Virus record (IMG/VR): IMGVR_UViG_3300035672_000072
Location: 1 to 38,595 of that record
Length of the DNA stretch: 38,595 nucleotides
Source: a virus
Reading direction: 5' to 3' (one strand)
The notes beneath the pieces were generated by a model. The model saw only the letters and a program-made list of their open reading frames with translations. It was not told the DNA's origin and did not search any database. Made by a program: the position numbers and the translations under genes. Positions 1 through 6,479 of the stretch are shown here, in pieces (the stretch's first letter is position 1; each line of letters starts with the position of its first letter).

Positions 1-1
1 C

Positions 2-88
2 TACGTGGTTACGCAGCGCAATGGCGGAAAGCGAACTGTGTTGGACGCGACGAAAATGACTCCGCCGGGAAGTGAGCCACTCGCATGA
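2..88 (+). CDS. C-terminal end of an unidentified protein (partial)
   Basis: An open frame enters from the left edge and codes for 28 residues, ending ...PPGSEPLA, before a TGA at 86-88. The TGA overlaps the ATG of the next gene as ATGA, the same coupling used by most genes in this operon, which is the main reason to choose this frame over the two others that also cross the edge. Too little is present to name a function. Confidence 0.45.
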   Translation, partial: YVVTQRNGGKRTVLDATKMTPPGSEPLA

Positions 89-276
89 CCGAGCACTTCA
101 CTCGCGCAACCGTCTCCTCCGCCTTCTGGTGCGGAAAATGTCAGAAGCGCACCCAGCACCGTATCGACAAAGGGCGGAAAGGGCCGTGCCTCGATTGCAT
201 GGCGAGATACGACGCCGCCCCGAAAGTGGAAGCGAAGGAAAACGTTTTCGAGCAAGGGAGTTTGTTTCATGTGTGA
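85..276 (+). CDS. small zinc-ribbon-like protein, 63 aa
   Basis: A 63-residue protein with a CGKC pair near residue 17 and a CLDC pair near residue 36, separated by a basic stretch. Two CxxC pairs about 16 residues apart form a typical treble-clef or zinc-ribbon site, so a structural zinc is likely. The start overlaps the preceding stop by ATGA and the stop overlaps the next gene (ATG at 269), so it sits inside a translationally coupled operon. No enzymatic motif is seen. Such tiny zinc proteins are common in early phage operons, usually as nucleic-acid or host-protein binders, but the role here is unknown. Confidence 0.75.
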   Translation: MTEHFTRATVSSAFWCGKCQKRTQHRIDKGRKGPCLDCMARYDAAPKVEAKENVFEQGSLFHV

Positions 277-835
277 GCATCTCGAACTTCCCGGCGGCGG
301 CTTCGCTATCATCTGCGGCGCGCGAAGAAAGCGGCAATACTGCGCGTGCGGACGCGAGTGTGAATTCCTCTGCGACTGGAAAGTTTCGGCGAAGAAAAGC
401 GGGACGTGCGACAAGCCGATCTGCGCGCATCACGCGAAGCAGGTTGCTCCCGAAAAGCATCTCTGCCCGGAACATGAGCGGCAGTGGGAAGACTGGAAAA
501 GCGAAACATCCCCCGAAGCAACAAACTTTGTTTCAGGAGACTGCATCATGAGCGCCGCCCCATCCCTCTCTGTCGAAAACTTCATCCTTCAAGAAGACAT
601 GCCAGTCTGCCGCTTCTGTGGCTGCACCGAAGACGCGCCCTGCCCCATTCTGATTACGTGGGATGACGCCGGCGTCACACGCCTGGCGCGCAACGAAGCC
701 GAGTCGAACGACGTGATCTTCTGCGCCTGGTACATCCACGGCGTCTGCAACTCCCCGGTGTGCATTGAAAAGCTGCTCGAAGAAAAGCGCGGAAGAGTTT
801 TGCTGTTCGATGCCAGTGGAAGAAAGGTGGGGTGA
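269..835 (+). CDS. two-module Cys-rich zinc-binding protein, 188 aa
   Basis: The N-terminal half (about residues 15-75) is dense in Cys and His (CACGREC, CDKPICAHH, CPEHE), as in a double zinc-binding fold. The C-terminal half (about 109-170) carries CRFCGCTEDAPC and later C-x6-C-x3-C, a second pattern often found as a separate small phage protein. An internal ATG at 548 has a good Shine-Dalgarno (caggag, about 9 nt upstream) and would give a 95-residue C-terminal product. The ORF may thus be a fusion of two ancestral genes or produce two proteins. It overlaps its upstream neighbour by 8 bases and abuts the next gene. Function unknown; a structural or regulatory zinc protein is inferred. Confidence 0.75.
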   Translation: MCEHLELPGGGFAIICGARRKRQYCACGRECEFLCDWKVSAKKSGTCDKPICAHHAKQVAPEKHLCPEHERQWEDWKSETSPEATNFVSGDCIMSAAPSLSVENFILQEDMPVCRFCGCTEDAPCPILITWDDAGVTRLARNEAESNDVIFCAWYIHGVCNSPVCIEKLLEEKRGRVLLFDASGRKVG

Positions 836-1237
836 ATGATGACAGCCAAAGAATTTGTTTCCGGCATGCCGCTCGGTCCCGGCGACGCCCGCGCCAACCT
901 GCTCTACGCCCGATTGCTCTTCTCCTACTTGGCCGATCACATCTACGTTGCGGAACTCGGGAACGGCTGCGAAGTGCACGACGCTACCGACTTCGCGAAA
1001 TTCTGCCGGGAAGTGATCGAGGAAGCCCACCAGATTTGCCGATTGTCGGAAGGCAGGAGTGCCGCTCCAACGCATGAACTGCGCGCCGGACCGAAAGTCG
1101 CCCCGATGCCGCAACCCCGCTGGAAAAACAATCACACCTGCCCGGACTGCGACCATGAACACGAAGGCCGCGAAGAGTGTGCGTACTATTTGGGCGAGGG
1201 GAATTTCTGTCACTGCCCGTCGAAGGTGACTGCATGA
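836..1237 (+). CDS. hypothetical protein with C-terminal zinc-binding motif, 133 aa
   Basis: Starts directly after the preceding TGA with a purine-rich ribosome site (aggtggggtga); two ATGs are in tandem (836 and 839). Residues 1-65 look like a helical domain of the kind seen in small phage proteins. After a Pro-rich linker comes CPDCDHEHEGREEC and then CHC, a probable zinc site at about 101-128. The stop overlaps the next start as ATGA. No family recognised; the Cys/His tail matches the theme of the operon. Confidence 0.75.
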   Translation: MMTAKEFVSGMPLGPGDARANLLYARLLFSYLADHIYVAELGNGCEVHDATDFAKFCREVIEEAHQICRLSEGRSAAPTHELRAGPKVAPMPQPRWKNNHTCPDCDHEHEGREECAYYLGEGNFCHCPSKVTA

Positions 1238-1572
1238 TCTTACTGCCGAGAATTCGTCGCAATGGCCGCGTGGATTTGCTGATTGTGCTCGACGAAGAAT
1301 CGTTCTCGCGCATCCGAACCTACGATCCAGCGGAAGTACTCTGGGATCAACTTGGCTACCAATATTCGACGCGGCGCCCCGCAACCATCGGCGTTACTTT
1401 TTGCAGCGCCGGCGAGCAGGAAGAGATCGAGCGCATGTCGGCGACCGATCCGGACTGGAAAGAAAAAGCCTATACGCTTTTAACTCGTGGCTTTAAATTT
1501 CAGCCCGACAAAGGCGATCACGACTTCGGTCCCACCGTGCTCGGCAAACCGACCGAAGGATCAAAGCAATGA
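1234..1572 (+). CDS. hypothetical protein, 112 aa
   Basis: The open frame extends upstream to 1177, but the ATG at 1234 overlaps the previous stop as ATGA and is the preferred start. The protein begins MILLPRIRRNGRVDLLIVLD and is a soluble alpha/beta-like sequence with a mid-region ERMSATDPDWKEKAYTLL. No motif is recognised. Its stop overlaps the next start, so it is part of the same coupled operon. Confidence 0.7.
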   Translation: MILLPRIRRNGRVDLLIVLDEESFSRIRTYDPAEVLWDQLGYQYSTRRPATIGVTFCSAGEQEEIERMSATDPDWKEKAYTLLTRGFKFQPDKGDHDFGPTVLGKPTEGSKQ

Positions 1573-1760
1573 CGGCGCTCGGATACGGATCTCTCTTCGT
1601 CGGACTCCTATGCTTCACGGTGTGGAGTCATCTCGAACTCTACCAACGCGGCTACGCGAAAGGCCGCGAGGACGGCAAGAAGGACGCGCATCGGTACTGG
1701 GTGGAGATCGAGCAGCAAGTCGGCATCGAGCGGGAAAAGATTTGGCGGGAGGAATCGTGA
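1569..1760 (+). CDS. small membrane-anchored protein, 63 aa
   Basis: One N-terminal hydrophobic segment (GYGSLFVGLLCFTVW, about residues 5-19) is followed by a charged, helical tail with a GYAKGREDGKKDA stretch and IEQQVGIEREK. The predicted topology is one membrane anchor with a cytoplasmic or periplasmic coiled tail. Start and stop both overlap neighbours by four bases. Function unknown. Confidence 0.7.
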   Translation: MTALGYGSLFVGLLCFTVWSHLELYQRGYAKGREDGKKDAHRYWVEIEQQVGIEREKIWREES

Positions 1761-2380
1761 GCGACTTTTTCGCAACTCTCACCTGGAAGTGCGACATCTG
1801 CCGGCAAGAGCGGCCCGATGCGAAGATCAGCGTCCACAAAGTCGATCTGCGACCGGATAAACCTGGCGTGGTGATCCGCAACGTGAAGTACTGCAACGAT
1901 AACCCGCGCTGCAAGGAAGGAGCGGAGAATGGACCGGGAAGATTACGACCTGGTGTTGATAATGCTCGGTGTGGCTACCGGCACCGGGCGCATCTTGCCG
2001 AGGCGAAAATGTTTGGAACTGCTGAACCGTCTGAACTCCGGGAACCCGCACTACACGCCGTACCAGGTGGAGGCCGAAAAGAAGTGAGCGAAGAAATTGT
2101 GATCATCTGCCGCGCGTGTAAATATGGGATCGTTCCTGGTGCCGCAATTGGGTTTTCTTGTTCGATCTGTCTTGAACCGCTGCAAATGACGAAGGACGGC
2201 GGACTAGAACGATTTCGCGAGAATCCCGATGCCACCCTTCTCTGCAATGATTGCGGCTTGCTGTATGTGCACATGGCCGAGTCGCAGATTGGGAGCTACG
2301 AGATGAGTCCGCACGCCAAAGCGCAAATGGATTCAGGCGACAGATCGCCACTGGCACGATTTTTACGCAAACGCCCTTAG
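1757..2380 (+). CDS. long zinc-ribbon ORF, possible fusion of two genes, 207 aa
   Basis: A GTG at 1757 overlaps the previous stop (GTGA). The N-terminal part has CDIC and a later CNDNPRC (zinc ribbon, residues about 12-55). The C-terminal part has CRAC, CSIC and CNDC (about 120-175), a second zinc ribbon. The middle (about 57-109) has poor codon bias, and the same DNA in another frame encodes a well-biased 52-residue ORF at 1929-2087. A GTG at 2084, overlapping that ORF's stop and preceded by ggagg, could start the C-terminal module alone (98 aa). The long frame may be a chance join of two real genes by absence of a stop, or a true fusion. The 3' end overlaps the convergent HNH-like gene by four bases. 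Confidence 0.55.
   Translation: MSDFFATLTWKCDICRQERPDAKISVHKVDLRPDKPGVVIRNVKYCNDNPRCKEGAENGPGRLRPGVDNARCGYRHRAHLAEAKMFGTAEPSELREPALHAVPGGGRKEVSEEIVIICRACKYGIVPGAAIGFSCSICLEPLQMTKDGGLERFRENPDATLLCNDCGLLYVHMAESQIGSYEMSPHAKAQMDSGDRSPLARFLRKRP
1929..2087 (+). CDS. nested out-of-frame small protein, 52 aa
   Basis: Lies wholly inside the 1757-2380 frame but in a different frame. It begins MDREDYDLVLIMLGVATGTG and ends ...YQVEAEKK. Codon third positions are G/C-rich here and not in the overlapping frame, which argues that this is the translated frame for this stretch. The stop TGA at 2085-2087 overlaps the GTG at 2084, the usual operon coupling. An 'aaggagcggag' stretch precedes the ATG. No family recognised. 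Confidence 0.6.
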   Translation: MDREDYDLVLIMLGVATGTGRILPRRKCLELLNRLNSGNPHYTPYQVEAEKK

Positions 2381-2739
2381 CCTTTCTCTCCGTTGCACAC
2401 CCAGCACGCCGCCCCATTCCAATTCTTCCCGTCCTTCGTGATCCGGTCGTCGCGCCAGGCCGCGCCCATCCCTCGCCGCCTTTGATGCTCGAAAGTGGCG
2501 TTTCCCAGCGATAAGCGCCGTCCACAGAGGCAGCAGCGGCCTCCCTGACGCAATAGCATGGCCTCTATACGCCGTTTGTATTCGCGCCATCCTGCCGGGG
2601 AGTCCTGGCAAACCTCTCTTCCGTCGTGATAACGGCGAACCGCGCCGTCGAGGATCAAGTCAAAGTAGATGACGTTCTCCTTTTTCGGACGCGGTTGCCA
2701 GTGGTAGGCGGAGCGGGGGATGGGGCGGCGGCGGATCAT
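2377..2739 (-). CDS. HNH-nuclease-like protein, 120 aa
   Basis: The sequence contains CCLCG (about residues 68-72), then FEHQRRRG, then NWNGAACWVCNGEKG at the C-terminus. This order (CxxC, H, N, CxxCNxxKG) is that of HNH/McrA-type endonucleases with a structural zinc. The catalytic His would be in EHQ and the metal or backbone Asn in NWNG. HNH proteins in phages act in packaging, homing or DNA processing; this one is the distal gene of the leftward recombination operon rather than next to the terminase. Its start overlaps the stop of the upstream gene (ATGA), and its stop overlaps the convergent plus-strand ORF. Specificity and activity are unknown. Confidence 0.7.
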   Translation of the reverse strand: MIRRRPIPRSAYHWQPRPKKENVIYFDLILDGAVRRYHDGREVCQDSPAGWREYKRRIEAMLLRQGGRCCLCGRRLSLGNATFEHQRRRGMGAAWRDDRITKDGKNWNGAACWVCNGEKG

Positions 2740-3092
2740 TGACCGTTGGCGTTACGGATGGCGGCTTCGGCTTTTTTCGCGGCGAGCTGAAATGCCTCTT
2801 TTTGAAGGGCTCCCCAATGCGACGGAACCTCGACGACGAACAGCAAATCTTGAAGCGCTCGCAGCAGTTCGCCGTTAACCTGGCAAGCTCGCTCGATCTT
2901 TTCGGTGCGATGTTTTAGCCCGGAGAGTGCGGGACGGCGAGCGAGAACTTCATCTATTGTTTGAAGTTCCATATTCGCCAAATCCAGCGCGAGCGCAACG
3001 TCCTGCAAAAAGCCTTGGGCATTGGCGGCGCGGCGGCTTTCGCATCGGTCACACTTGCAGCCTTCGTCATGTGGTCCTATTCCTAGTGACAT
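2736..3092 (-). CDS. hypothetical helical protein, 118 aa
   Basis: Has a strong ribosome site (gaggag about 8 nt before the ATG). The N-terminus has CKCDRC near residue 13, followed by long amphipathic helices with a VLARRPALSGLKHRTEKIE segment and an Ala-rich KKAEAAIRNANGQ end. It is probably a small all-helical, possibly dimeric protein. It lies between the nuclease gene and the HNH-like gene in the leftward recombination operon. Function unknown. Confidence 0.7.
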   Translation of the reverse strand: MSLGIGPHDEGCKCDRCESRRAANAQGFLQDVALALDLANMELQTIDEVLARRPALSGLKHRTEKIERACQVNGELLRALQDLLFVVEVPSHWGALQKEAFQLAAKKAEAAIRNANGQ

Positions 3093-3113
3093 CGTGGGGC
3101 TCCTCTGTGCGCG

Positions 3114-3129
3114 CCCTCATTTTCGAGGG
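3114..3129. other. short hairpin between exonuclease gene and downstream gene
   Basis: CCCTC and GAGGG arms flank a 6-nt loop in the 61-bp gap between two minus-strand genes. On the leftward mRNA it would sit about 20 nt upstream of the next start. It could be an mRNA processing or stability element; it lacks a T tract on the minus strand, so a terminator is unlikely. Confidence 0.3.
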
Positions 3130-3153
3130 GAAAATGGTAAGTGTTTTTCGGAA

Positions 3154-3843
3154 CTAGAATTGCAGCTCCTCCGGATCGCAGTGGTCCATCGCGAGCACGA
3201 TTCCCTGCGGCTGTTGCGGGAGCGCGGCCAGCACTCCTTCAATCTCCGCGTTGAAGTGTACGACTTCGGTTTCGAGTTGCGCGATCAGCGATTCGTTGCG
3301 CTCGAATCTCCGGACAAATAATTGCAGGTGCGCGGGAAGCCGCGGATCAAACGATACGAAGTCGCACCAGGCGCGGCCGGTGCACGCCATCTCCGCGAGC
3401 ATTTGCGGGCAGTGCTCGACCGGAACCGACCCGGACAGCCAGTAGCCTAAGTGCGTGGACGTGTTTGGGCATTTGATCTGGATCATGCCGTCGTCGCCGA
3501 CCAAGCCATCGGGGGAGGCGCCGAAGCGGGCGATGCCGGGATGCAGGACGAAGCCGCACATATCGAGCAGGACGTCGCGCTGCAGCTCGTAAGCGGTGCG
3601 GGCGAAGGGCTCCTGCTCTTTACCCCACTGAACCTGGCGCGCAAAGGCGGCAGATTGCGGGTAGGGTTCGCCGGTGAGGATCTCGACAATCAATTCCTCG
3701 CGGTAGTTGCGGCGCGCGGCCGCTTCGCTTTTCTTGGCGGTGGCGATCAGGTCGCCACAGCGAGAGGCCGTGGGGATTCCGCATCGCGCTTGCCGCCAGA
3801 GTTCGCTTCCCTGTTCGAGATTGGCTAGTTCGAGTGCCGTCAT
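3154..3843 (-). CDS. lambda-exonuclease / YqaJ-type recombination nuclease, 229 aa
   Basis: The length and motif order fit the YqaJ/lambda Exo family, which resects double-strand DNA 5' to 3' so that an annealing protein can load. Visible motifs are GIPTASRCGDLIA (22-34), WGKEQEPFAR with Glu78, ASPDGLVGDDGM (D112), IQIKCP (K124) and EHCPQMLAEM with the conserved Gln147. The usual (D/E)xK acidic residue is Gln122 here (codon CAG, read on the minus strand), an active-site substitution. It overlaps the upstream candidate annealing gene by 4 bases. The pair looks like a Red/RecET-style module, used for recombination, repair or concatemer replication. The family call is strong; catalytic competence is uncertain because of Gln122. 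Confidence 0.88.
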   Translation of the reverse strand: MTALELANLEQGSELWRQARCGIPTASRCGDLIATAKKSEAAARRNYREELIVEILTGEPYPQSAAFARQVQWGKEQEPFARTAYELQRDVLLDMCGFVLHPGIARFGASPDGLVGDDGMIQIKCPNTSTHLGYWLSGSVPVEHCPQMLAEMACTGRAWCDFVSFDPRLPAHLQLFVRRFERNESLIAQLETEVVHFNAEIEGVLAALPQQPQGIVLAMDHCDPEELQF

Positions 3844-4574
3844 TGGAGTTCCCGCTTTCTCGCGTCCTTCGCCTGAATGAAACCTTCGAGCGCGGCACGA
3901 TCGTTATTTTTCTTGGCTTCGTTGCCAGCGAAAATGTAGCGGGTGCGAAGTGCGTTGATGTTCGGGGCGTTGGCGATCTCGAAGCACAGCTTGCGCACGC
4001 GCTCCAGGTGCATCGGAGTGTATGCGACGCGGGACGCAATGGCGCCGGAGTTGCGGCTGTCCATCTCTTCGGCGGGCGTGGGCGCGTATCCGGCCATGAC
4101 GACAACCCACGCGAGAACGTTGCGATACGCTTTTGCCTGGGCGCGAGTCTGAGCCATGGAGCGTATCTGGGCGAGTGGTTTGTCGCGCCACATCTGTTCG
4201 TCGTCGAGGCACATGGCTTGCGCGGAGGAGATGACTTGACCGTCGGCGCGCAACGCTTCGGCGTGGCATTCGTAGCCGCGCGCCCGGCCCTGCTCGATGT
4301 AATTGGTAGTGCGCGCCGCCACGGTGATTCCGTAAAAGCGGCCGAGGGTTTGCCAGTCCTCGAATTGAAGAAAGGTTTTACCGTTGATGATGCACTTGTT
4401 CGGTTTGCGCTCGATCACTTCGCGGAGAGCCTGCGCGGCCTTCGCGGCTTCCTGCAGAACGATCTCCGGCGCCCGCGGCATGGCGAGCTGGGCGGACTCT
4501 GGCATTCGCAAGGCGAGGTGATGAACGTCTTGCACTTGAATCTCGGGACTAAGCGGCTGCTGTAGCGTTGCCAT
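3840..4574 (-). CDS. candidate single-strand annealing/recombination partner protein, 244 aa
   Basis: The ATG at 4574 is chosen over 4592 because aaaggag lies 7 nt upstream of it. Conserved-looking blocks are NKCIINGKTFLQFEDWQTLG (about 60-79), AEALRADGQVISSAQAMC, and RSMAQTRA...AYRNVLAWVVVMAGYAPTPAEEM (about 138-171). The last block resembles the R-A-rich helix plus nucleotide/DNA-binding segment seen in Rad52/Erf-like annealing proteins, but I cannot assign a named family by eye. Its place directly upstream of, and overlapping, the YqaJ nuclease is the classic position of the annealing partner (Red beta, RecT, Erf, Sak). DNA-annealing function is therefore inference from context. Confidence 0.6.
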   Translation of the reverse strand: MATLQQPLSPEIQVQDVHHLALRMPESAQLAMPRAPEIVLQEAAKAAQALREVIERKPNKCIINGKTFLQFEDWQTLGRFYGITVAARTTNYIEQGRARGYECHAEALRADGQVISSAQAMCLDDEQMWRDKPLAQIRSMAQTRAQAKAYRNVLAWVVVMAGYAPTPAEEMDSRNSGAIASRVAYTPMHLERVRKLCFEIANAPNINALRTRYIFAGNEAKKNNDRAALEGFIQAKDARKRELQ

Positions 4575-4716
4575 TCGAGTTCTCCTTTTCACAATCGGCG
4601 AAGTTGAAATCGGTGAGCGCGTCGAATAAAACTTTCGTGGCCTCTTCCGGTTCGTTGAAGTTGAGGTGGACGATGGCGCGCGCGATCAGAGAGGCGAGGC
4701 GAGGAGTTTTACCCAC
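4549..4716 (-). CDS. small hypothetical protein, 55 aa
   Basis: A GTG start (begins V/MGKTPRLASLIARAIVHLNF) overlaps the upstream stop by 8 bases, and its 3' end overlaps the start of the recombination protein gene by 26 bases. Codon third positions are mostly G/C. The protein has an acidic centre (NEPEEATKVLFDALTDF) and is probably helical. It fills what would otherwise be a gap in the leftward operon. Function unknown. Confidence 0.6.
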   Translation of the reverse strand: MGKTPRLASLIARAIVHLNFNEPEEATKVLFDALTDFNFADCEKENSNGNATAAA

Positions 4717-4930
4717 GGCTCACCGCCCGAAAATGCCGCGCACAATATTCATGGTCGGTTCCGAGAACGTGCACGGTGGCGTCGGCGAAGCAATCTTCGA
4801 AGTCGTCGGAGTAGTCGCAGGAGCCGAGCTGGGGACGGGCCAGCATCCGCTCAACCATTTGGTCGAGGGAGGAGCTGAGCACTTGTGGAAAAGAATGGGC
4901 GGGGAGAGATGGTAGAGTTGCGTGAGCCAC
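4709..4930 (-). CDS. first gene of leftward operon, 73 aa
   Basis: A GTG start at 4930 is supported by ggaggtt 5-7 nt upstream. The sequence has GSCDYSDDFEDCFADATVHVLGTDHEYCARHF, with Cys/His spacing (C..C..H..H..C..H) that could bind a metal. It is the first gene downstream of the strong leftward promoter, so it should be expressed early. No family recognised. Confidence 0.7.
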   Translation of the reverse strand: MAHATLPSLPAHSFPQVLSSSLDQMVERMLARPQLGSCDYSDDFEDCFADATVHVLGTDHEYCARHFRAVSRG

Positions 4931-5010
4931 GATGAACCTCCAGTAAAGGTTTGTTTAGGCTAGGGCTGGGAATGTGTTGATCGCACTTTCTCAGCCCGTC
5001 TACGAGATTA

Positions 5011-5039
5011 TTTATATACGCATCCGCCGCGCATGTCAA
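5011..5039 (-). promoter_or_regulatory. near-consensus leftward sigma70 promoter
   Basis: On the minus strand TTGACA (plus coordinates 5034-5039) and TATAAA (5011-5016) are separated by exactly 17 bp. This is an almost perfect housekeeping promoter and points at the leftward recombination operon starting at 4930. One copy of the 13-bp repeat CCGCCGCGCATGT lies within its spacer and -35 region, so a repressor bound there could block it. Confidence 0.8.
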
Positions 5040-5080
5040 GCCCTTTTTACAGGAATTCCTTGCACGCCCGCCGCGCATGT
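5024..5080. repeat. two direct repeats CCGCCGCGCATGT in the divergent control region
   Basis: Identical 13-bp copies lie at 5024-5036 and 5068-5080, 44 bp apart start to start, i.e. about four helical turns. The first overlaps the leftward promoter, the second overlaps the presumed rightward promoter. This is the arrangement expected for operators of a switch protein, by analogy with lambda OL/OR; the binding protein is unknown. Confidence 0.55.
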
Positions 5081-5094
5081 GTTAATGTGCGCGT
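5060..5094 (+). promoter_or_regulatory. probable rightward promoter with inverted repeat
   Basis: TTGCAC (5060-5065) and TAATGT (5083-5088) have a 17-bp spacer. An inverted repeat CGCGCA...TGCGCG (5072-5077 and 5088-5093) covers the -10 region. The predicted transcription start is at or next to the ATG at 5095, so the message could be leaderless, consistent with the absence of a Shine-Dalgarno there. Confidence 0.45.
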
Positions 5095-5247
5095 ATGACA
5101 GACCAAGCCATCAGTGAGTATCTGTCAAAGCTCGGAAGGCGCGGAGCCGCCGCGACGAACAGCAAACTGACTCCGAAGCAACGAAAAGAGTCGGCTCGGA
5201 AGGCGGCCAACGCTCGCTGGAAGAAAGTGAAACAGGGAAAGCCGTGA
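5095..5247 (+). CDS. small basic protein, first rightward gene, 50 aa
   Basis: Begins MTDQAISEYLSKLGRRGAAA and ends with a strongly basic KESARKAANARWKKVKQGKP. This Lys/Arg-rich helix with ANARWKK resembles short DNA-binding tails of small phage and bacterial proteins. No Shine-Dalgarno is visible, and the start lies where the rightward promoter would initiate, suggesting leaderless translation. As the first gene beside the divergent control region it is a natural candidate for the switch regulator, but this is inference from position and charge only. Confidence 0.6.
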   Translation: MTDQAISEYLSKLGRRGAAATNSKLTPKQRKESARKAANARWKKVKQGKP

Positions 5248-5438
5248 AAGGTACGACTTGGCCTTGGCGCTGTCTGGTCTGGGTTGTTTGGCTGTCGTAT
5301 TTTTGGGCGATTTGCGAATACTTTCGCGTTCCCCGACGAGCTGGTTATGTCCTGCTTTTCGGGTCCTTCTTTGCGGGGCGGATCGACTACTGGCTGGAGG
5401 CCCGCCGGGGCAAGAACAAAACGAAGGAATCGATGTGA
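5244..5438 (+). CDS. small membrane protein, 64 aa
   Basis: A GTG start overlaps the upstream stop (GTGA). Two hydrophobic stretches, WRCLVWVVWLSYFWAI (about 8-23) and AGYVLLFGSFFAG (about 33-45), suggest two membrane passes, followed by a basic tail KKTKESM-like end. It is the first of three consecutive small membrane proteins in the rightward operon. Such early membrane proteins may act in superinfection exclusion or as antiholins, but nothing here proves it. Confidence 0.65.
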   Translation: MKGTTWPWRCLVWVVWLSYFWAICEYFRVPRRAGYVLLFGSFFAGRIDYWLEARRGKNKTKESM

Positions 5439-5632
5439 GTGGCATCATCTTCGGATTCGAGTTCATGTGCGGCATAGCAGTTTTCCTGTTTGTGTCATGG
5501 TGCTGCTATCGCTGGTTTCGTAGAGAAAAGCGAGTGAGAGCGCCGCTGACCTTACGAGACTGGTTGTGGTTGAGCCCCATAATCCTAGTGATCGGATACA
5601 TAGTTGCTGTCGGACTAGGGATTACTAAATGA
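5435..5632 (+). CDS. small two-pass membrane protein, 65 aa
   Basis: The GTG at 5435 overlaps the previous ATG-TGA end. The open frame extends upstream, but only the part after 5435 has phage-like codon bias. Hydrophobic segments are IIFGFEFMCGIAVFLFVSWC (about 3-22) and LWLSPIILVIGYIVAVGLGI (about 44-63), with a basic loop RWFRREKRVRAP between. Function unknown. Confidence 0.6.
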   Translation: MSGIIFGFEFMCGIAVFLFVSWCCYRWFRREKRVRAPLTLRDWLWLSPIILVIGYIVAVGLGITK

Positions 5633-5835
5633 AAGCCCGCTGGTCCAAGGTGAAAGAAGGAGAAGGCGTGAGAAATTTAATCGTGGGGGCTCTGCTTGGG
5701 GCGGTTCTGGCGTTCGCGTTTACGAGGAAGGAAGTGCTGCGCCCGCAGCGTACTGAATGTTGGCCGCTGATCATCGGCACGGAGGAATATGTCGTGTGCC
5801 TCCATGACGGAAAATTGCAGGCTGGGAAATATTGA
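5629..5835 (+). CDS. small membrane-anchored protein, 68 aa
   Basis: The ATG at 5629 overlaps the previous stop (ATGA). A GTG at 5668 with aaggag just upstream is an alternative start giving 55 aa. There is one hydrophobic segment, LIVGALLGAVLAFAF, then a short domain ECWPLIIGTEEYVVCLHDGKLQAGKY with two Cys. It is the third of a run of membrane proteins. Function unknown. Confidence 0.6.
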   Translation: MKARWSKVKEGEGVRNLIVGALLGAVLAFAFTRKEVLRPQRTECWPLIIGTEEYVVCLHDGKLQAGKY

Positions 5836-6116
5836 AATCGCGCCCGGTGACTTTTTCCGCCTCACTTGCGGTGCGCCAGCGTACTCATCCTTTCCACACA
5901 TCCTTCCACTTTTCCTCAACCCACTCCTCCGGTCCAGCACCTCGGTAACTTGCTTCCCTTCCCTCTCTGCCCCCACTCTTTAGCCTGACATGGGTGGCGG
6001 ACCAGTGAGCCTAAGCGCCGCGTCTCTGACGCCCAACGACTACCTCGCTACCTTCCGCCGCCCGCGTATCGCTACCGCTCGCGCTCGCGCCAAAGAAGCG
6101 CCGACTGCTACTCCCC
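5836..6116. other. 281-bp gap with pyrimidine-rich stretch; no secure gene
   Basis: The plus strand from about 5888 to 5982 is conspicuously pyrimidine-rich, unlike neighbouring coding DNA. A frame starting at 5990 (MGGGPVSLSAASLTPNDYLA...) has fair codon bias for about 40 codons, then runs for 180 bases over the better-supported gene at 6117. It could be a degraded gene. No terminator hairpin was found. Confidence 0.35.
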
Positions 6117-6473
6117 ATGAGAATCCCTGTGTTTGCCAGACGGACCAATCCGTCGATCGATCCTCCGATCGTGCGAAAAAATCTGAACTACGCGAAAGAG
6201 GAAGTCGCAGCCTTGCGCGCCGACTGGGTGAACCCGCTCGATCCTTCGAGGGGAATCCTCTGCCGGGAAATGATCCGCAGCGAGCGCCGCTTTCAATCTG
6301 AACCGGAGGGTATGGATCCGGACGGCACGACCTACATCGGAGCCGAGATCCCCGGCCTTCGCTGGGTTCCGCCAGTGCGCGAGCGCAACCCGCTGATTAC
6401 GCGCCTACTCACCCAAAGCGTGCGCGACGCCGCCCCGAGCTGGGACTGGTCGCAGGAACCGATCTCCGCCTAA
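6117..6473 (+). CDS. hypothetical protein, 118 aa
   Basis: Good codon bias throughout. The N-terminal MRIPVFARRTNPSIDPPIVR is followed by a charged helix, then Pro/Gly-rich segments (DPDGTTYIGAEIPGLRWVPP, NPLITRLLTQSVRDAAPSWDW). No Shine-Dalgarno is obvious. No family recognised. Confidence 0.6.
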   Translation: MRIPVFARRTNPSIDPPIVRKNLNYAKEEVAALRADWVNPLDPSRGILCREMIRSERRFQSEPEGMDPDGTTYIGAEIPGLRWVPPVRERNPLITRLLTQSVRDAAPSWDWSQEPISA

Positions 6474-6479
6474 ATCTTT

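Noticed and set aside
533-1384. 283-codon minus-strand open frame
   Set aside because: Lies opposite the zinc-protein operon with ATGA-coupled genes; the frame has no motif or start signal.
5789-5983. 64-codon frame in the pyrimidine-rich gap
   Set aside because: Composition is Ser/Pro/Leu-rich due to the C/T tract, no ribosome site, and it overlaps the end of the preceding gene.
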